Shown: in pieces, positions 9,219-19,002 of the stretch
Numbering within the stretch: position 1 is the stretch's first letter
Layout: each line of letters opens with the position of its first letter
Origin: Clostridium facile
GTDB taxonomy: Bacteria; Bacillota; Clostridia; Oscillospirales; Ruminococcaceae
Length of the DNA stretch: 64,000 bases
Direction: 5' to 3'
Assembly: GCF_014297275.1 (NCBI RefSeq)
Contig: NZ_JACOQK010000001.1
Location: 1,364,001 to 1,428,000, forward strand
Program-made: the position numbers and the translations under genes
The notes under the pieces: model-generated
What the model was told of the DNA's origin: nothing
The model's input: only the letters and a program-made list of their open reading frames with translations
Databases searched by the model: none

Positions 9219-9363
9219 ATTATTGGAGCTAATATATTAAGGGATTAAAAAGGAGACAACCATGACAAGTTTTTAAAAATAAAAGTTAAGAAAGAAAATT
9301 GATTTGAGGAACCTATAAATCTTTAAAGCAAGCTTAATTTTTATTTCTTAGCAAGATAGTGAC

Positions 9364-9398
9364 AAAAAAGTACGATGCCAATTGGTATCGTACTTTTT
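9364..9398 (+). repeat. Cassette-border hairpin H4, terminator-like
   Basis: Same hairpin as H2, with a 39-bp identical block (9360-9398 equals 6313-6351), ending in five T residues. It marks the 3' end of the last toxin/immunity unit. Between 9219 and 9363 there is no gene, only a vestigial ribosome binding site and a four-codon reading frame (MTSF) at 9261. Confidence 0.85.
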
Positions 9399-9416
9399 CA
9401 TATATATATATATTCT

Positions 9417-9453
9417 AAAGCGTATTGAGTATGTTACTTGATGCGCTTTTTTT
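9417..9453 (+). terminator. Intrinsic terminator before the adhesin gene
   Basis: AAGCGTAT pairs with ATGCGCTT (one wobble) around a 15-nt loop and is followed by seven T residues. It separates the toxin locus from the conjugative-element operon. Confidence 0.6.
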
Positions 9454-9541
9454 ATTGCAAAGGAGATGGTATCTCATGGTATAAAGAAAATTTTCGTCCA
9501 TTCAAACACAACCATATTTCATTTTTTAGGAGGAAGTTACA

Positions 9542-12500
9542 ATGAAACAAAAGCGTATTTTTCAAAGGATGATGGCGATAATCCTCACCATCTGCCTGGC
9601 ATTAGGTATTGCACAGCCTGTATTTGCGGCAACGCCAAGGGAAGCCGGAGATTCTGCCGTGATGCGGATGTATAACCGGGAAAACGCAGGATACAAATTT
9701 GACGACAGCTTCCCTGCCCCATTTGCAGGGAAAGCCAGTACAGACAATGGAACCAAATGGGCAGAAATGCGGCTCATGAACGGTGGGCAGCCATACAGCG
9801 CCTATTGTATCCAGATCGGCATCAGCGTCCATACAGGAGACCGCTTCACAGCGCAAAGCACCTATGACGATCTACCGGCGGAGATAAGATTGATGATCAA
9901 CTATGTACTCATGTTGGGGTTTGATTTTGGAAAGACAGGTATCGAGAATCCAAGCTACTATTTCGCCACGCAAGCCCTCATCTGGCAGATTGAGTACGGC
10001 ACCGTCAACACCGAATGGGAACAGAAAATCAACGATGTATTTTTCGATACTATCCCAGAAGCCCAAAATTACTACAATGAACTGAAACATAAAGTCTACA
10101 CATATAAAACTGTCCCCAGTTTTTGCGGTACCATCGCCTTAAACGCACCGACACACGAATTGAGCTACGACAATACAAACGGAGGATATTCCACTACCCT
10201 GACCGACACCAATGGAGTGTTGCAGGATTTTAACTTCTCTTACGATGGTATCACCTTTTCACCATCGGGGAATGTGCTATCTGTCCACACCAATTCCAAC
10301 CTGTCTGAACCAGTCATGATACAGGCAAAAAAGAATGTACCAAACGATTCAAGAGCATGTGTGGTGGACTATTGGATTGGTCCAGCAGGCGTACAGCATG
10401 TGGTAACAGCTAACTACAATCGTGGCGCAGACCCTGTTACCGCAACGATGAAACTGAAAATCTCTGCTGGCAATCTGGATATCATCAAACAGTCAGAAGA
10501 TGGCATGGTAAACGGTATTGACTTCCGTATTACTGGAAATGGAGTTGATAAAACCGTCACTACGGGAGAAGATGGAACGGTTTTGGCAGAGAATCTACCA
10601 TCCGGAGAATACACAATAACAGAAATCACGCCAGATAAATATGTAGAACCGGAAATCCAAAAAATAACCGTGTATGGCGGTCAAACCGCTACGGTGACAT
10701 TCCGCAATGTTTTAAAGAAATTCTGCGTGGAATTGCAGAAACAGGATTCAGCCCATAATATTCCACAACGGAGCTATTCAGCACAAGGAGACGCTTCTTT
10801 AGACGGAGCTGTCTATGGGCTATACAAAGGTAATGAACTACTGGATACCTATACCACTTCCGGCGGAGGACAATTTGTAACAAAGTATTATCCTTGTGGG
10901 GATGATTATTACATCCAAGAAATTACACCAAGTGAAGGATATCTGTTGGACTACAATTCCTACCCTGTCGGAGCGGAAGCGGAAAAATATACGTTGGAAA
11001 ATAACAGTATCCCCATGATAGTAAATGAAGATGTCATTTTAGGGCAGATCGCAATCGCAAAGCATATAGATGGAAGCAGCGGTCAAATAGATACACCAGA
11101 AGAAGGGGCGCAATTTTAGATCTATCTGAAATCTGCCGGAAGCTATGAAACCGCCAAACCTACCGAACGGGACTTGCTGACAACGGATGAATATGGTTAC
11201 GCAGTGTCTACTGTATTGCCGTATGGCGTATATACTGTCCATCAAATTGCTGGCTTAGAGGGACATGAATTTGTCCCCGATTTTGATGCGTTTGTCAATG
11301 AAAACGGAAAGGTGTATTCCTTTATCCTGTCCAATCCGGTTTACAAAAGCCAGATAGAAATTGTAAAAAAGGACGCTGAAACAGGAAAGATCATCCCTCT
11401 ATCCGGCACAGGATTTAAAATCAAAGATATGTCCACAGGAGGATACATAACGCAGCATGTCAATTACCCTACCCCAACGGATATTGACACCTTTTACACC
11501 GACAATACTGGGAAATTGATGTTGCCGGAGCCGCTCACATATGGACAGTACCAGCTTTATGAGGTGCAAGCCCCAGAAGGATACCTTCTCAATAGTGAGC
11601 TAGTTGATTTTTCTGTGGATGGAACACAGGATATCATCACAATAGAAATGAAGGATGTAGCAGCCAAAGGGAAAATCACGATTGAGAAAACAGGGGAACT
11701 CCTAACGGGAAGCAGTTCAGCGGAAAGCGAATACGGAGACATCTACCAGCCCATCTATGAAACAGGCTACTTATCTGGAGCCGTATTTGATATCATAGCG
11801 AAAACCGATATTGTTACTCCGGACGGGACAGTCAGGGCAAAAGCAGGTGATATTGTCGATACGGTTACCACTACAGATAGTGGTGTAGCCACATCGAAGG
11901 AACTGTATCTAGGAGAATATATCGTCAAAGAAAAACAAGCGCCAGAAGGTATGGTATTGGATGCAGCAGAATATCCGGTTACACTTACCTACGGCGGTCA
12001 AACCGTCTCCGTTGTTACCACTTCCTTAAACCTTGAGAACGAACGTCAAAAGGTAGAAGTAAAACTCATAAAATCCTTGGAGCAAGACGATACATTTGAT
12101 ATTGGAATGAACGATGAATACAAACAGGTCAAATTCGGCTTATTTGCTAGAGAAGATATTCTAGCGGTAGATGGTTCCATTGCATTCCCAAAGGATTGTC
12201 TGATTGAAATTGCTGGTATTCATCAAGATGGTTCCCTCTCTTTTCAAACCGATCTGCCATTCGGCAAATACTATGTCAAAGAACGCTCAACTGATCACCA
12301 CTACATCCTCAACGACACGGAATACGAGTTTACTTTTTCCTATCAAGATCAGGAAATTCCTACTGTAGAAATCATTTTAAATGAAGGAAACCCAATGGAA
12401 AATAACCTGATCCGTGGCAATCTGGAAGGCTGGAAGGTAGACGAGGATGGATTTGGATTACAGGGCGCTACCATTGGTCTATTTTCTTCTCAAACTCCAG

Positions 12501-13465
12501 AAGAACCCATCCTCACAGGTGTATCCAATGAAATCGGATATTTCGCATTTACCAATATCCCATATGGGGAATATCTCATCAAAGAGATAGAAAGCCCGGA
12601 AGGGTTTATTCTATCCGATCAGATCTATCCTGTTTCCATTGGTACAGACCAGCAAACTATAGAAATCACGATAGAGAATCAGCTTATCCGTAGAGCGGTA
12701 GAGGTAACAAAGGTAGATGAGGAATACCCAGACCATAAACTGGAGGGAGCGGAATTTGAAGTAGTGGTAGATATTGATCGGAATGGTGAATACAATCCTG
12801 AGATTGATACACAGATAGCTGGAACACTACAGAAAATAGAAACAGGGGTTTACCGTTTATCCGAATTGTCATATGGACGGTATTTCCTACATGAAACAAA
12901 AGCCCTGGAAGGCTTTTTGCAGGATGAAGGTTACTATCCATTCACAATCATAACCGATGGAGAAACGGTAATTGTCGAAAACCAAGCTGGAAGTGGCTGC
13001 TTTATTAATCATCCAATCAAAGGTGAAATTGAAATCACAAAAACAGATATCAATACTGGAAAACCACTTCCCAATACAGGCGTTGAAATCCTTGATGAAG
13101 ATGGAAATGTCGTTGTACAGGGGCGGACGGATGAAAATGGTGTATTCCGCTTTCCTCTCCGGTATGGCAAGTATTATTATCGGGAATTTGACGCACCGGA
13201 CGGATACCTGATAGATGAAAACAAATACCCATTTGAAATTAAAGAAAATGGCGAAGTGGTAAAATGCCAGATGACAAACCAGCTCAAAACAGGGACAGTG
13301 GAATTTGAAAATCCAGATAACGTGCCAAATGATAACAACCAGATACACCATACGCCGTCTACTGGTGATTACTCCTATTTGATGATATATCTCTTCATCA
13401 TGTTATTCATAGGCGCTGCAATATTCATTTCTTTCGGTTATAGAAAGAAGAAAAGAGGAAAATAA
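9542..13465 (+). pseudogene. Thioester / Cna-B repeat surface adhesin, interrupted by TAG at codon 526
   Basis: Ribosome binding site AGGAGG (9528-9533) serves the ATG at 9542. The product has a signal peptide (about residues 1-30), a thioester (TQXA-type) domain with Cys89 in AYCIQ and Gln144 in ATQALIW, then a run of about eight or nine Cna-B/SpaA-like repeats (openings such as GEIEITKTDINTGKPL and VEVTKVDEE) and a C-terminal TPSTGD, membrane segment and RKKKRGK tail, a sortase-type sorting signal. Such proteins bind host surfaces covalently and often lead conjugation operons of Clostridia. TAG at 11117-11119 lies in frame inside one repeat (GAQF-stop-IYLKSAG); a single-base change from GAG would explain it. 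The second half (from 11120) keeps its frame but has no convincing start of its own. Confidence 0.85.
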
Positions 13466-14500
13466 ATGAAACGAAAACTGTTTATGTGTGGTTTTAGTAT
13501 GGTACTTGCTTTCTCCGTTTTTATAACGTCAACGGTGGTTTTAGCCGCTTCTGAAAAAGTAACGGAGGAACAAATTTATACAACCACTACTAAAAATGAT
13601 GCTTATCCCTTTGCATCAGAAATTGAACAGAATGGGATAACATATGAATTAAGCAATATCACTTATGATACGGTATCTCAAAAAGAGGTCACAAAGCCGG
13701 AAATCATCACGGTGGAACAGAACTTTGAACATCTCAGGAACCAGGAGGTAAAGCAGGAAATGACAGTGGACAGGGATGGAAAGGAACTGGTGTTACAGCT
13801 CACCGACGTCCGGTATGAACCTGTTACTTTTCCTACAGGAGAAAGAATCACCATCACCAGTTCCACCGATTTCGGCTATTCCTCCACAAGACCGAATATC
13901 CCAAAGACAAAAGAAATCACTTATGGTCACAATGACAATAAGTTGATTGCCAAAGCTTCCTTAGTTGATGTAATTCAAGAAGAATCCAGGTGGCGGGATG
14001 GATACACTATTCGAGGCAGATATTACGGCGATACAGATTGTTTATATTATCAGTTTGAGAACACACAAATTCCGAATACTCTGGATGGTTCTGTTCCATA
14101 TATGGGTTATGAGGAATCCATCCTGCAATCTTTGGGGTTATCCCCTTATACATACCGGATCAACCGTGCAGCGTGGGACGGAGAACCAACTGTAGAAAAT
14201 GGCGTTACCGTGCGTAACGCCATTTTTCATTGCAGCCAATATGCCGCACGATATGTAGCGAACTATGAAACTATCGTACCAGAACAAATAAATGGCTATA
14301 ACGCTACTGCTACCTACTCGGTGGAAATAGAAGTGCCTACTGGGGAAACTGAATACACCGTAAAAGCGGTTGCCGAATATGTGGAAGAGGATAAGCTTCT
14401 CCTTACCATGATGACAGTAGGCGTTGTCCTGCTTACCCTCATTATCATAGGAATCTTGTTTCTGTTAAAAAGAAGGAAACGGAAGGAGGAAGAAAGATGA
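13466..14500 (+). CDS. Conjugative-element membrane protein with signal peptide
   Basis: The ATG directly abuts the adhesin stop (TAAATG), so it is coupled to it. 344 residues: signal peptide to about residue 28 (VVLAAS), a long extracytoplasmic region with repeated beta-type segments, a membrane helix near residues 311-332 and a cytoplasmic RRKRKEEER tail. Proteins of this build sit between the Cna-B adhesin and the ATPase gene in conjugative elements of gut Clostridia, but I know of no defined function. A role in the envelope part of the transfer apparatus is inferred from context. Stop overlaps the next start. Confidence 0.65.
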   Translation: MKRKLFMCGFSMVLAFSVFITSTVVLAASEKVTEEQIYTTTTKNDAYPFASEIEQNGITYELSNITYDTVSQKEVTKPEIITVEQNFEHLRNQEVKQEMTVDRDGKELVLQLTDVRYEPVTFPTGERITITSSTDFGYSSTRPNIPKTKEITYGHNDNKLIAKASLVDVIQEESRWRDGYTIRGRYYGDTDCLYYQFENTQIPNTLDGSVPYMGYEESILQSLGLSPYTYRINRAAWDGEPTVENGVTVRNAIFHCSQYAARYVANYETIVPEQINGYNATATYSVEIEVPTGETEYTVKAVAEYVEEDKLLLTMMTVGVVLLTLIIIGILFLLKRRKRKEEER

Positions 14501-15561
14501 TCGCCTTGATCGGCTCCACGGACAGCAAATTCATCCTTTCGGAAGTCTGCAAAGAATATGAGGATTTATCCAACCGGGTTACGACCATACAAACGTTGCC
14601 GGAACAATTGCTGCGGTCAGACTATGAATGTTACGTCATTGACCTGGATTTTTTTGTGGAGGAACCGGAAGAAATCGTGGATACCTTTCTAAAACTCAAA
14701 GCGGTATCCACCGCAGAATGGATCTTTTTCGCACGTGGCTATTCCAAAGACAGCAAAGTAATAAAAGAACTACGCCATCATGGCTTTGGCAAGTATGTTA
14801 TTGCCGAAACGATTGGCGATATGGAACGGCAATTGGCCGATTGTCTGTCTGGAAAAGACAATGTGGAGGAACTGAATAAACTGGAGAAAATCAGGATATC
14901 AGACAACAGGGAGGAAACGGAACATTCCGTTTCCTCCAAAGTGTACAAAACCATTGGCGTTTGCGGGGCGCAGACAAGGATCGGTACAACAATGCAGGCC
15001 ATCCAGCTGGTCAAATACTTTCAATATGCTGGAATAAAAGCTTGCTACATCGAAGCGAATGGAAGCGACCATATCCAGTCCATCCCCACACTCTATGAGG
15101 TACAAGAACAAGATCGGAAACTGGGAAAGATACGGTTTGAAAACATGGATTTTTTCTATGATTTATCACAGATATCGGAAGTGCTATCTCTCAACTATGC
15201 TGTGTATGTCTATGACTTTGGAGTATTATCTGAACAAAATATCTATCCCTATCTGGAAAAGGATTTGAAAATCCTCGTGTGTGGCACACTGCCTTGGGAA
15301 ATGGACAGCACCAACAAATCCATTGGACAATTGGAGGATAAGGAAATCCAATATATTTTTAATTTCACCTGTAAATCCATCCGGAATGATCTGAGAAAGT
15401 TCATGCTGGAAAAATCAAAGGATAGCTATTTTTCCGAATGGATCCCAAACATCTTTTCTTTCTGTTCTGCCAATAAACCTATGTATGAATCCATAGGAAA
15501 GAAAATATCCATCACAGAGACGTCCAAACCACCCAAAAAGAAAAAGCGATTTCGGAGGTGA
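14497..15561 (+). CDS. ParA/MinD-like protein with altered P-loop
   Basis: 354 residues, overlapping the previous gene by 4 bp (ATGA). An N-terminal part (about 1-110) resembles a receiver-like alpha/beta fold (CYVIDLDFF). After a linker the sequence GVCGAQTRIGTTMQAIQL (from about residue 151) looks like a MinD/ParA deviant Walker A, but the usual lysines are replaced (GAQTRIGTT), so nucleotide hydrolysis is doubtful. The arrangement recalls TadZ/CpaE, which position secretion or pilus machines. A very basic C-terminus (PPKKKKRFRR) may contact membrane or DNA. In this operon it may place the conjugation apparatus; this is inference. Confidence 0.6.
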   Translation: MIALIGSTDSKFILSEVCKEYEDLSNRVTTIQTLPEQLLRSDYECYVIDLDFFVEEPEEIVDTFLKLKAVSTAEWIFFARGYSKDSKVIKELRHHGFGKYVIAETIGDMERQLADCLSGKDNVEELNKLEKIRISDNREETEHSVSSKVYKTIGVCGAQTRIGTTMQAIQLVKYFQYAGIKACYIEANGSDHIQSIPTLYEVQEQDRKLGKIRFENMDFFYDLSQISEVLSLNYAVYVYDFGVLSEQNIYPYLEKDLKILVCGTLPWEMDSTNKSIGQLEDKEIQYIFNFTCKSIRNDLRKFMLEKSKDSYFSEWIPNIFSFCSANKPMYESIGKKISITETSKPPKKKKRFRR

Positions 15562-15565
15562 TACC

Positions 15566-15910
15566 ATGCGTATTTTGTTTTCTGTTGTGACGGTGACATA
15601 TCATAATATGGTTTTTCAACTGGTGACCAATGATGAAAATGCCATCGATCGGATCAGCCAGTCAAGGATTGCTAGAAATATCCGGTCGGTTCTAAAACCA
15701 CACCATAAATTGAATATTACATCCAGAACGTATTGTATGGGAAAAGGAAAATGCTATCATGCCAGCTTATGGGATGTTTCCAATATCCAAACCCATCTCA
15801 AAGAGGTATTTAAGCGGAAAGATTTGTTTCTGGTATGCAGCTGTTCAGCCACGATATCTGGAAAAACGGCTAGACACAGGTGTATCCCTTCCGCTATTTC
15901 AGTGCGATGA
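15566..15910 (+). CDS. Small hypothetical protein of the conjugative element
   Basis: 114 residues, 4 bp behind the ParA-like gene, with GGAGG at 15554-15558. It is basic with several cysteines in the last half and no membrane segment. The first 25 residues look beta-rich. Its stop TGA overlaps the next ATG (ATGA at 15907-15910), so both are probably co-translated. No family recognised. The last 20 residues (TARHRCIPSAISVR) look unlike a natural domain end, so a frameshift joining it to the next gene is possible. Confidence 0.5.
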   Translation: MRILFSVVTVTYHNMVFQLVTNDENAIDRISQSRIARNIRSVLKPHHKLNITSRTYCMGKGKCYHASLWDVSNIQTHLKEVFKRKDLFLVCSCSATISGKTARHRCIPSAISVR

Positions 15911-16200
15911 AATTAAAACCAACCTTACAATACAAAGTACAGCAGGATAAAAACCGCCACGATAGAATCAAGAAACAATATGGGCTTGATGATAAAAAGG
16001 TGGTTGTTGTGGAACAAAGCAACATGGCAAAGTTTTGTATCCGGCTTGTCATCCGGTTATTTCGGGTAACAATTGGAGTTGTTATCTTTCTATTATCCGC
16101 CATTGGATTCATTTCATTGCTTTATCCTGCTACTAGAACAGCCCTTTTATCGGAATGGGCGTCCGTGTTACATCAAATATTAGAATTTTTACATGGATAG
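15907..16200 (+). CDS. Small single-pass membrane protein of the conjugative element
   Basis: 97 residues from the ATG that overlaps the preceding stop by 4 bp; an earlier in-frame ATG at 15880 lies inside the previous gene and lacks a ribosome binding site. The first 40 residues are basic and polar, and one long hydrophobic helix (about residues 52-75, IGVVIFLLSAIGFISLL) follows. It sits between the ParA-like gene and the VirB2-like subunit. The function is unknown; a small accessory subunit of the transfer channel is plausible. Confidence 0.55.
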   Translation: MKLKPTLQYKVQQDKNRHDRIKKQYGLDDKKVVVVEQSNMAKFCIRLVIRLFRVTIGVVIFLLSAIGFISLLYPATRTALLSEWASVLHQILEFLHG

Positions 16201-16212
16201 GAGTTTACTAAT

Positions 16213-16536
16213 ATGAAAAAAATGACAAAGAAATGTATCGCTGCTGTCAGCAGCCTAATGATGGCAGCCATGTGTTCCATTCATGCTTTTGCGGAAGAAG
16301 GAAACGTGGATACCACAGAAATCACAACAGGAATTGATGACCTTGGGGATTTGCTCCGCAAATTCGGTCCGAATATATTCTTTGTACTTTTAGTCCTTGT
16401 CGGTGTCGCCTTGATGTTTGGGGAATCCGGCAGACGTTGGGGTAAGACGGCAATTCTATTCGGCGTGATTGGCTTCCTTGTTGTAACCTTTGCGCCAGCC
16501 ATTGTGTCCACCCTCCAATCATATTTCCCAGCATAG
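16213..16536 (+). CDS. VirB2/TrbC-like small membrane subunit
   Basis: 107 residues: basic start MKKMTKK, signal peptide ending near HAFAEE, a short acidic segment, then two hydrophobic helices (about residues 53-67 and 79-97) with a short basic turn (ESGRRWGK) between. This is the layout of VirB2/TrbC-type pilin-like subunits of type IV secretion systems in Gram-positive conjugative elements. The TraG coupling-protein gene follows at once. The assignment is by topology and context, not by a conserved motif. Confidence 0.6.
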   Translation: MKKMTKKCIAAVSSLMMAAMCSIHAFAEEGNVDTTEITTGIDDLGDLLRKFGPNIFFVLLVLVGVALMFGESGRRWGKTAILFGVIGFLVVTFAPAIVSTLQSYFPA

Positions 16537-18651
16537 GTGAAACCCATGAAATTACATAGAAAAGAATTAAAGAAACGATTTTTGGCGGACAAAAAACAGC
16601 TTTTGTCCGCCAATGAAATTTTGACAAACAAGAAGATACTCATTGGAATATGCCTTGGGATATCCCTACTATCGTTTATCCTGTTCCACGTTATCATCCA
16701 GCTATTTACCCATATTCCTCATATCGCTGCCGGTTCTTTTTCGTGGCTTTCCTTGTTTTCTTTTGATTTTGAGCATTTCGGTTTGTTGTACCTTGCCCTG
16801 TGTTTGTTGTCCTGCTGTATCGGGATGTATTTCTATTACAAAATCCAAACCAACTTCAAGGACTTAAACATCGGACAAAAGGGAGATGCAAGGTTTTTGA
16901 CGTTTTCAGAAGTGAAGCAGGTATACAAGGCGATACCGGAGAAAGAAAAAACGTTTCCGGGACGTGGCGGCTTGCCGGTCTACCGGGATGGTAAAACGCT
17001 ATATATTGACGACAGTATCACCAACAATCTGATTGTGGCGATTACCCGTTCCGGTAAAGGGGAGTTATTGGTGATCCCCTCCATAGATATCCTGTCCCGT
17101 GCAGAGGAACAAACCAGTATGATTGTTTTTGATGTCAAAGGGGAATTATCCCGTGCCTGTATTCCCCATCTGTTAGAACGGGGATACAGAATCAACATAC
17201 TGGATTTGATTGATACTGACTACAGCATGTATTTTAATTTATTGGAAATTGCGACACAGTATTATGAAAGGGGCGATATTTCATCCGCAGAGGAAATATG
17301 CAGGGCAACCGCTTTTTCTTTGTTTGAAGAACCCAATACTCATGATCGGTTTTGGGTCAACGCTCCGATTGATTTGTTTTGCGCTGTTGCCTTAACGCAC
17401 ATCGAAGATTGTTTGCAATCAGGCGAACGGAATAAGATCAACATGTATTCCGTTACTATCTTTATTTCCACATTGGAATCCATCAAAAACCCTCAACGAA
17501 AAGAATCTGCTTTGGATGAATTCTTCCTGTCCCGCCCGTATAACGACAAGGCAAGACTCAAATACACCACCATACAATTTTCTGAAGGCAAAACAAGGGC
17601 TTCTATCCTGTCTATCTGCGCCGCTAAATTGTCCATTTTCACCTATGAAAAGATAGCGAAGGTGACAAGCAAGAATACCATTGATTTAGAAAAAATCGGC
17701 TTTGATCAGGAGAAACCAACGGCGGTTTTTCTCCGTGTTCCTTTTCATAAGACAACCTTCCATGCCATCGCCAGTATCTTTGTGGCGCAGGCATATTTTG
17801 TCTTGATGGATAAGGCTGCTATGCAGAATAAAGGGAAATGTATCCGTCCTGTGAAGGTCATAGCGGACGAAGCATTTAACTTCCCCGCCATGGAAAACCT
17901 CGATGTCATGCTGTCAGTTGGATTGGGCGCAAAATTCAGTATGGATTTATATGCACAGTCCTATCACCAGATCAAAAAAGTGTATGGAGAGGACGCAGCG
18001 GAAATCATTGCCGATAACTGCTCCACCATGTTTTATCTGATGTCCCCCGCAGAATCCACACGGGAGATGGTAAGCAAAAAACTCGGAAAATACACCATCA
18101 AAAACGTGAACCGGGCTGGACACAGGTTTTCCATCAACAAGAGCTTTACCGAGACCTATGAGGAGAAGGATCTGCTTTCCCCCAATCAGCTGGAACGGTT
18201 GCAGGAGGGTGAAATGGTGGTAATTCCGACCATGAAACGACAAGATTTAAACAGCAACAAAATATCTGCTTTGCCCATCTTTGCAAGCGGCGAACACCGG
18301 ATGAGATACCGTTATGATTACCTGCCAGAATGGAATCCACAAGCGGATATGGACTATGTGAGGTTAGGGATTCAGCCAGAAACAATCAATCTAGATGAGG
18401 TCACATATCTGCTGGCGTTTATACAAGATAGGGTTTTGCAAGATAGGAAACCAAAAACCAACAAACTCACTGATGTGTTAAACACCAACGAGTTGCAGTC
18501 AATTGAAAATTGTCTTGCAAACAATCAAATAGACCTGGATTTATCCCAGTACACGGTAAAGTCCTTTTATGAATTACTGGTACAGCTTTATCAAAATGGG
18601 GATATCTCCAGTACGGATTTTCAGGTAATCGAAAGATTTTTGATAAAATGA
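16537..18651 (+). CDS. TraG/VirD4 type IV coupling protein
   Basis: 704 residues; starts at the base after the VirB2-like stop. Two N-terminal membrane helices (about 33-57 and 80-102) are followed by the GDARF motif, a P-loop ITRSGKGE (about 170-176) and a Walker B VIADEAFN (about 441-448), the hallmarks of TraG/VirD4 coupling proteins. It would be the hexameric ATPase that recruits the relaxase-DNA complex to the transfer channel at the membrane. Its length and full set of motifs suggest it is intact even though the element is broken further on. The alternative start at codon 4 (ATGAAATTACAT) is equally possible. Confidence 0.93.
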   Translation: MKPMKLHRKELKKRFLADKKQLLSANEILTNKKILIGICLGISLLSFILFHVIIQLFTHIPHIAAGSFSWLSLFSFDFEHFGLLYLALCLLSCCIGMYFYYKIQTNFKDLNIGQKGDARFLTFSEVKQVYKAIPEKEKTFPGRGGLPVYRDGKTLYIDDSITNNLIVAITRSGKGELLVIPSIDILSRAEEQTSMIVFDVKGELSRACIPHLLERGYRINILDLIDTDYSMYFNLLEIATQYYERGDISSAEEICRATAFSLFEEPNTHDRFWVNAPIDLFCAVALTHIEDCLQSGERNKINMYSVTIFISTLESIKNPQRKESALDEFFLSRPYNDKARLKYTTIQFSEGKTRASILSICAAKLSIFTYEKIAKVTSKNTIDLEKIGFDQEKPTAVFLRVPFHKTTFHAIASIFVAQAYFVLMDKAAMQNKGKCIRPVKVIADEAFNFPAMENLDVMLSVGLGAKFSMDLYAQSYHQIKKVYGEDAAEIIADNCSTMFYLMSPAESTREMVSKKLGKYTIKNVNRAGHRFSINKSFTETYEEKDLLSPNQLERLQEGEMVVIPTMKRQDLNSNKISALPIFASGEHRMRYRYDYLPEWNPQADMDYVRLGIQPETINLDEVTYLLAFIQDRVLQDRKPKTNKLTDVLNTNELQSIENCLANNQIDLDLSQYTVKSFYELLVQLYQNGDISSTDFQVIERFLIK

Positions 18652-18660
18652 GAGATACAC

Positions 18661-18689
18661 TTGATTTTATAGTATAATTTGTATATAAT
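18661..18689 (+). promoter_or_regulatory. Promoter of the toxin-antitoxin pair
   Basis: TTGATT (18661-18666), 17-bp spacer, TATAAT (18684-18689). It lies in the 72 bp between traG and the antitoxin, showing that the pair is transcribed separately within the conjugation operon. Confidence 0.65.
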
Positions 18690-18723
18690 ATAATTAGAAT
18701 AAAGCTATAAAGGAGGACTTCTT

Positions 18724-19002
18724 ATGAATATACGTCCATCCGCCGCCATTCGGCAAAACTACAATGAAATAGCGGAACTGTGCAGAAAAACTGCGGAACC
18801 GGTCTATCTGACCAAAAATGGTGAAGGAGATTTGGTTGTCATGGATATGGAAACCTTCAACCGCAGGGAAAAAATGCTAAAACTCCGGGAAGAATTATTG
18901 GCAGTAGAGGAAGATCGTTTGCATGGTAATGAAGGATATTCTGTAGACGAAGTTGCCGCAATGATGAGAAATGCTATTCAGGAGGCAACCGGCCGTGGAT
19001 AA
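18724..19002 (+). CDS. Phd/YefM-type antitoxin
   Basis: 92 residues with ribosome binding site AGGAGG (18711-18716). The N-terminal part fits the Phd/YefM DNA-binding fold (MNIRPSAAIRQNYNEI ... PVYLTKNGEGDLVVMDMETF) and the C-terminal part is a helical, charged toxin-binding tail. It would neutralise the ParE-like toxin encoded next and repress the shared promoter. It overlaps the toxin start by 8 bp. The module probably stabilises the element and looks like a later insertion into the transfer operon. Confidence 0.85.
   Translation: MNIRPSAAIRQNYNEIAELCRKTAEPVYLTKNGEGDLVVMDMETFNRREKMLKLREELLAVEEDRLHGNEGYSVDEVAAMMRNAIQEATGRG

Noticed and set aside
5494..9398. Recurrent hairpins as a CRISPR array
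   Set aside because: Only four copies at spacings from about 800 to 1,700 bp, with genes between them and no regular spacers or cas genes.
7016..11119. Two in-frame TAG codons (7016 and 11117) as evidence for amber recoding
   Set aside because: TAG is used as a genuine stop by neighbouring genes (for example at 5666, 5895, 16200 and 16536), no suppressor tRNA or pyrrolysine gene is seen, and both interrupted genes are in decaying DNA.
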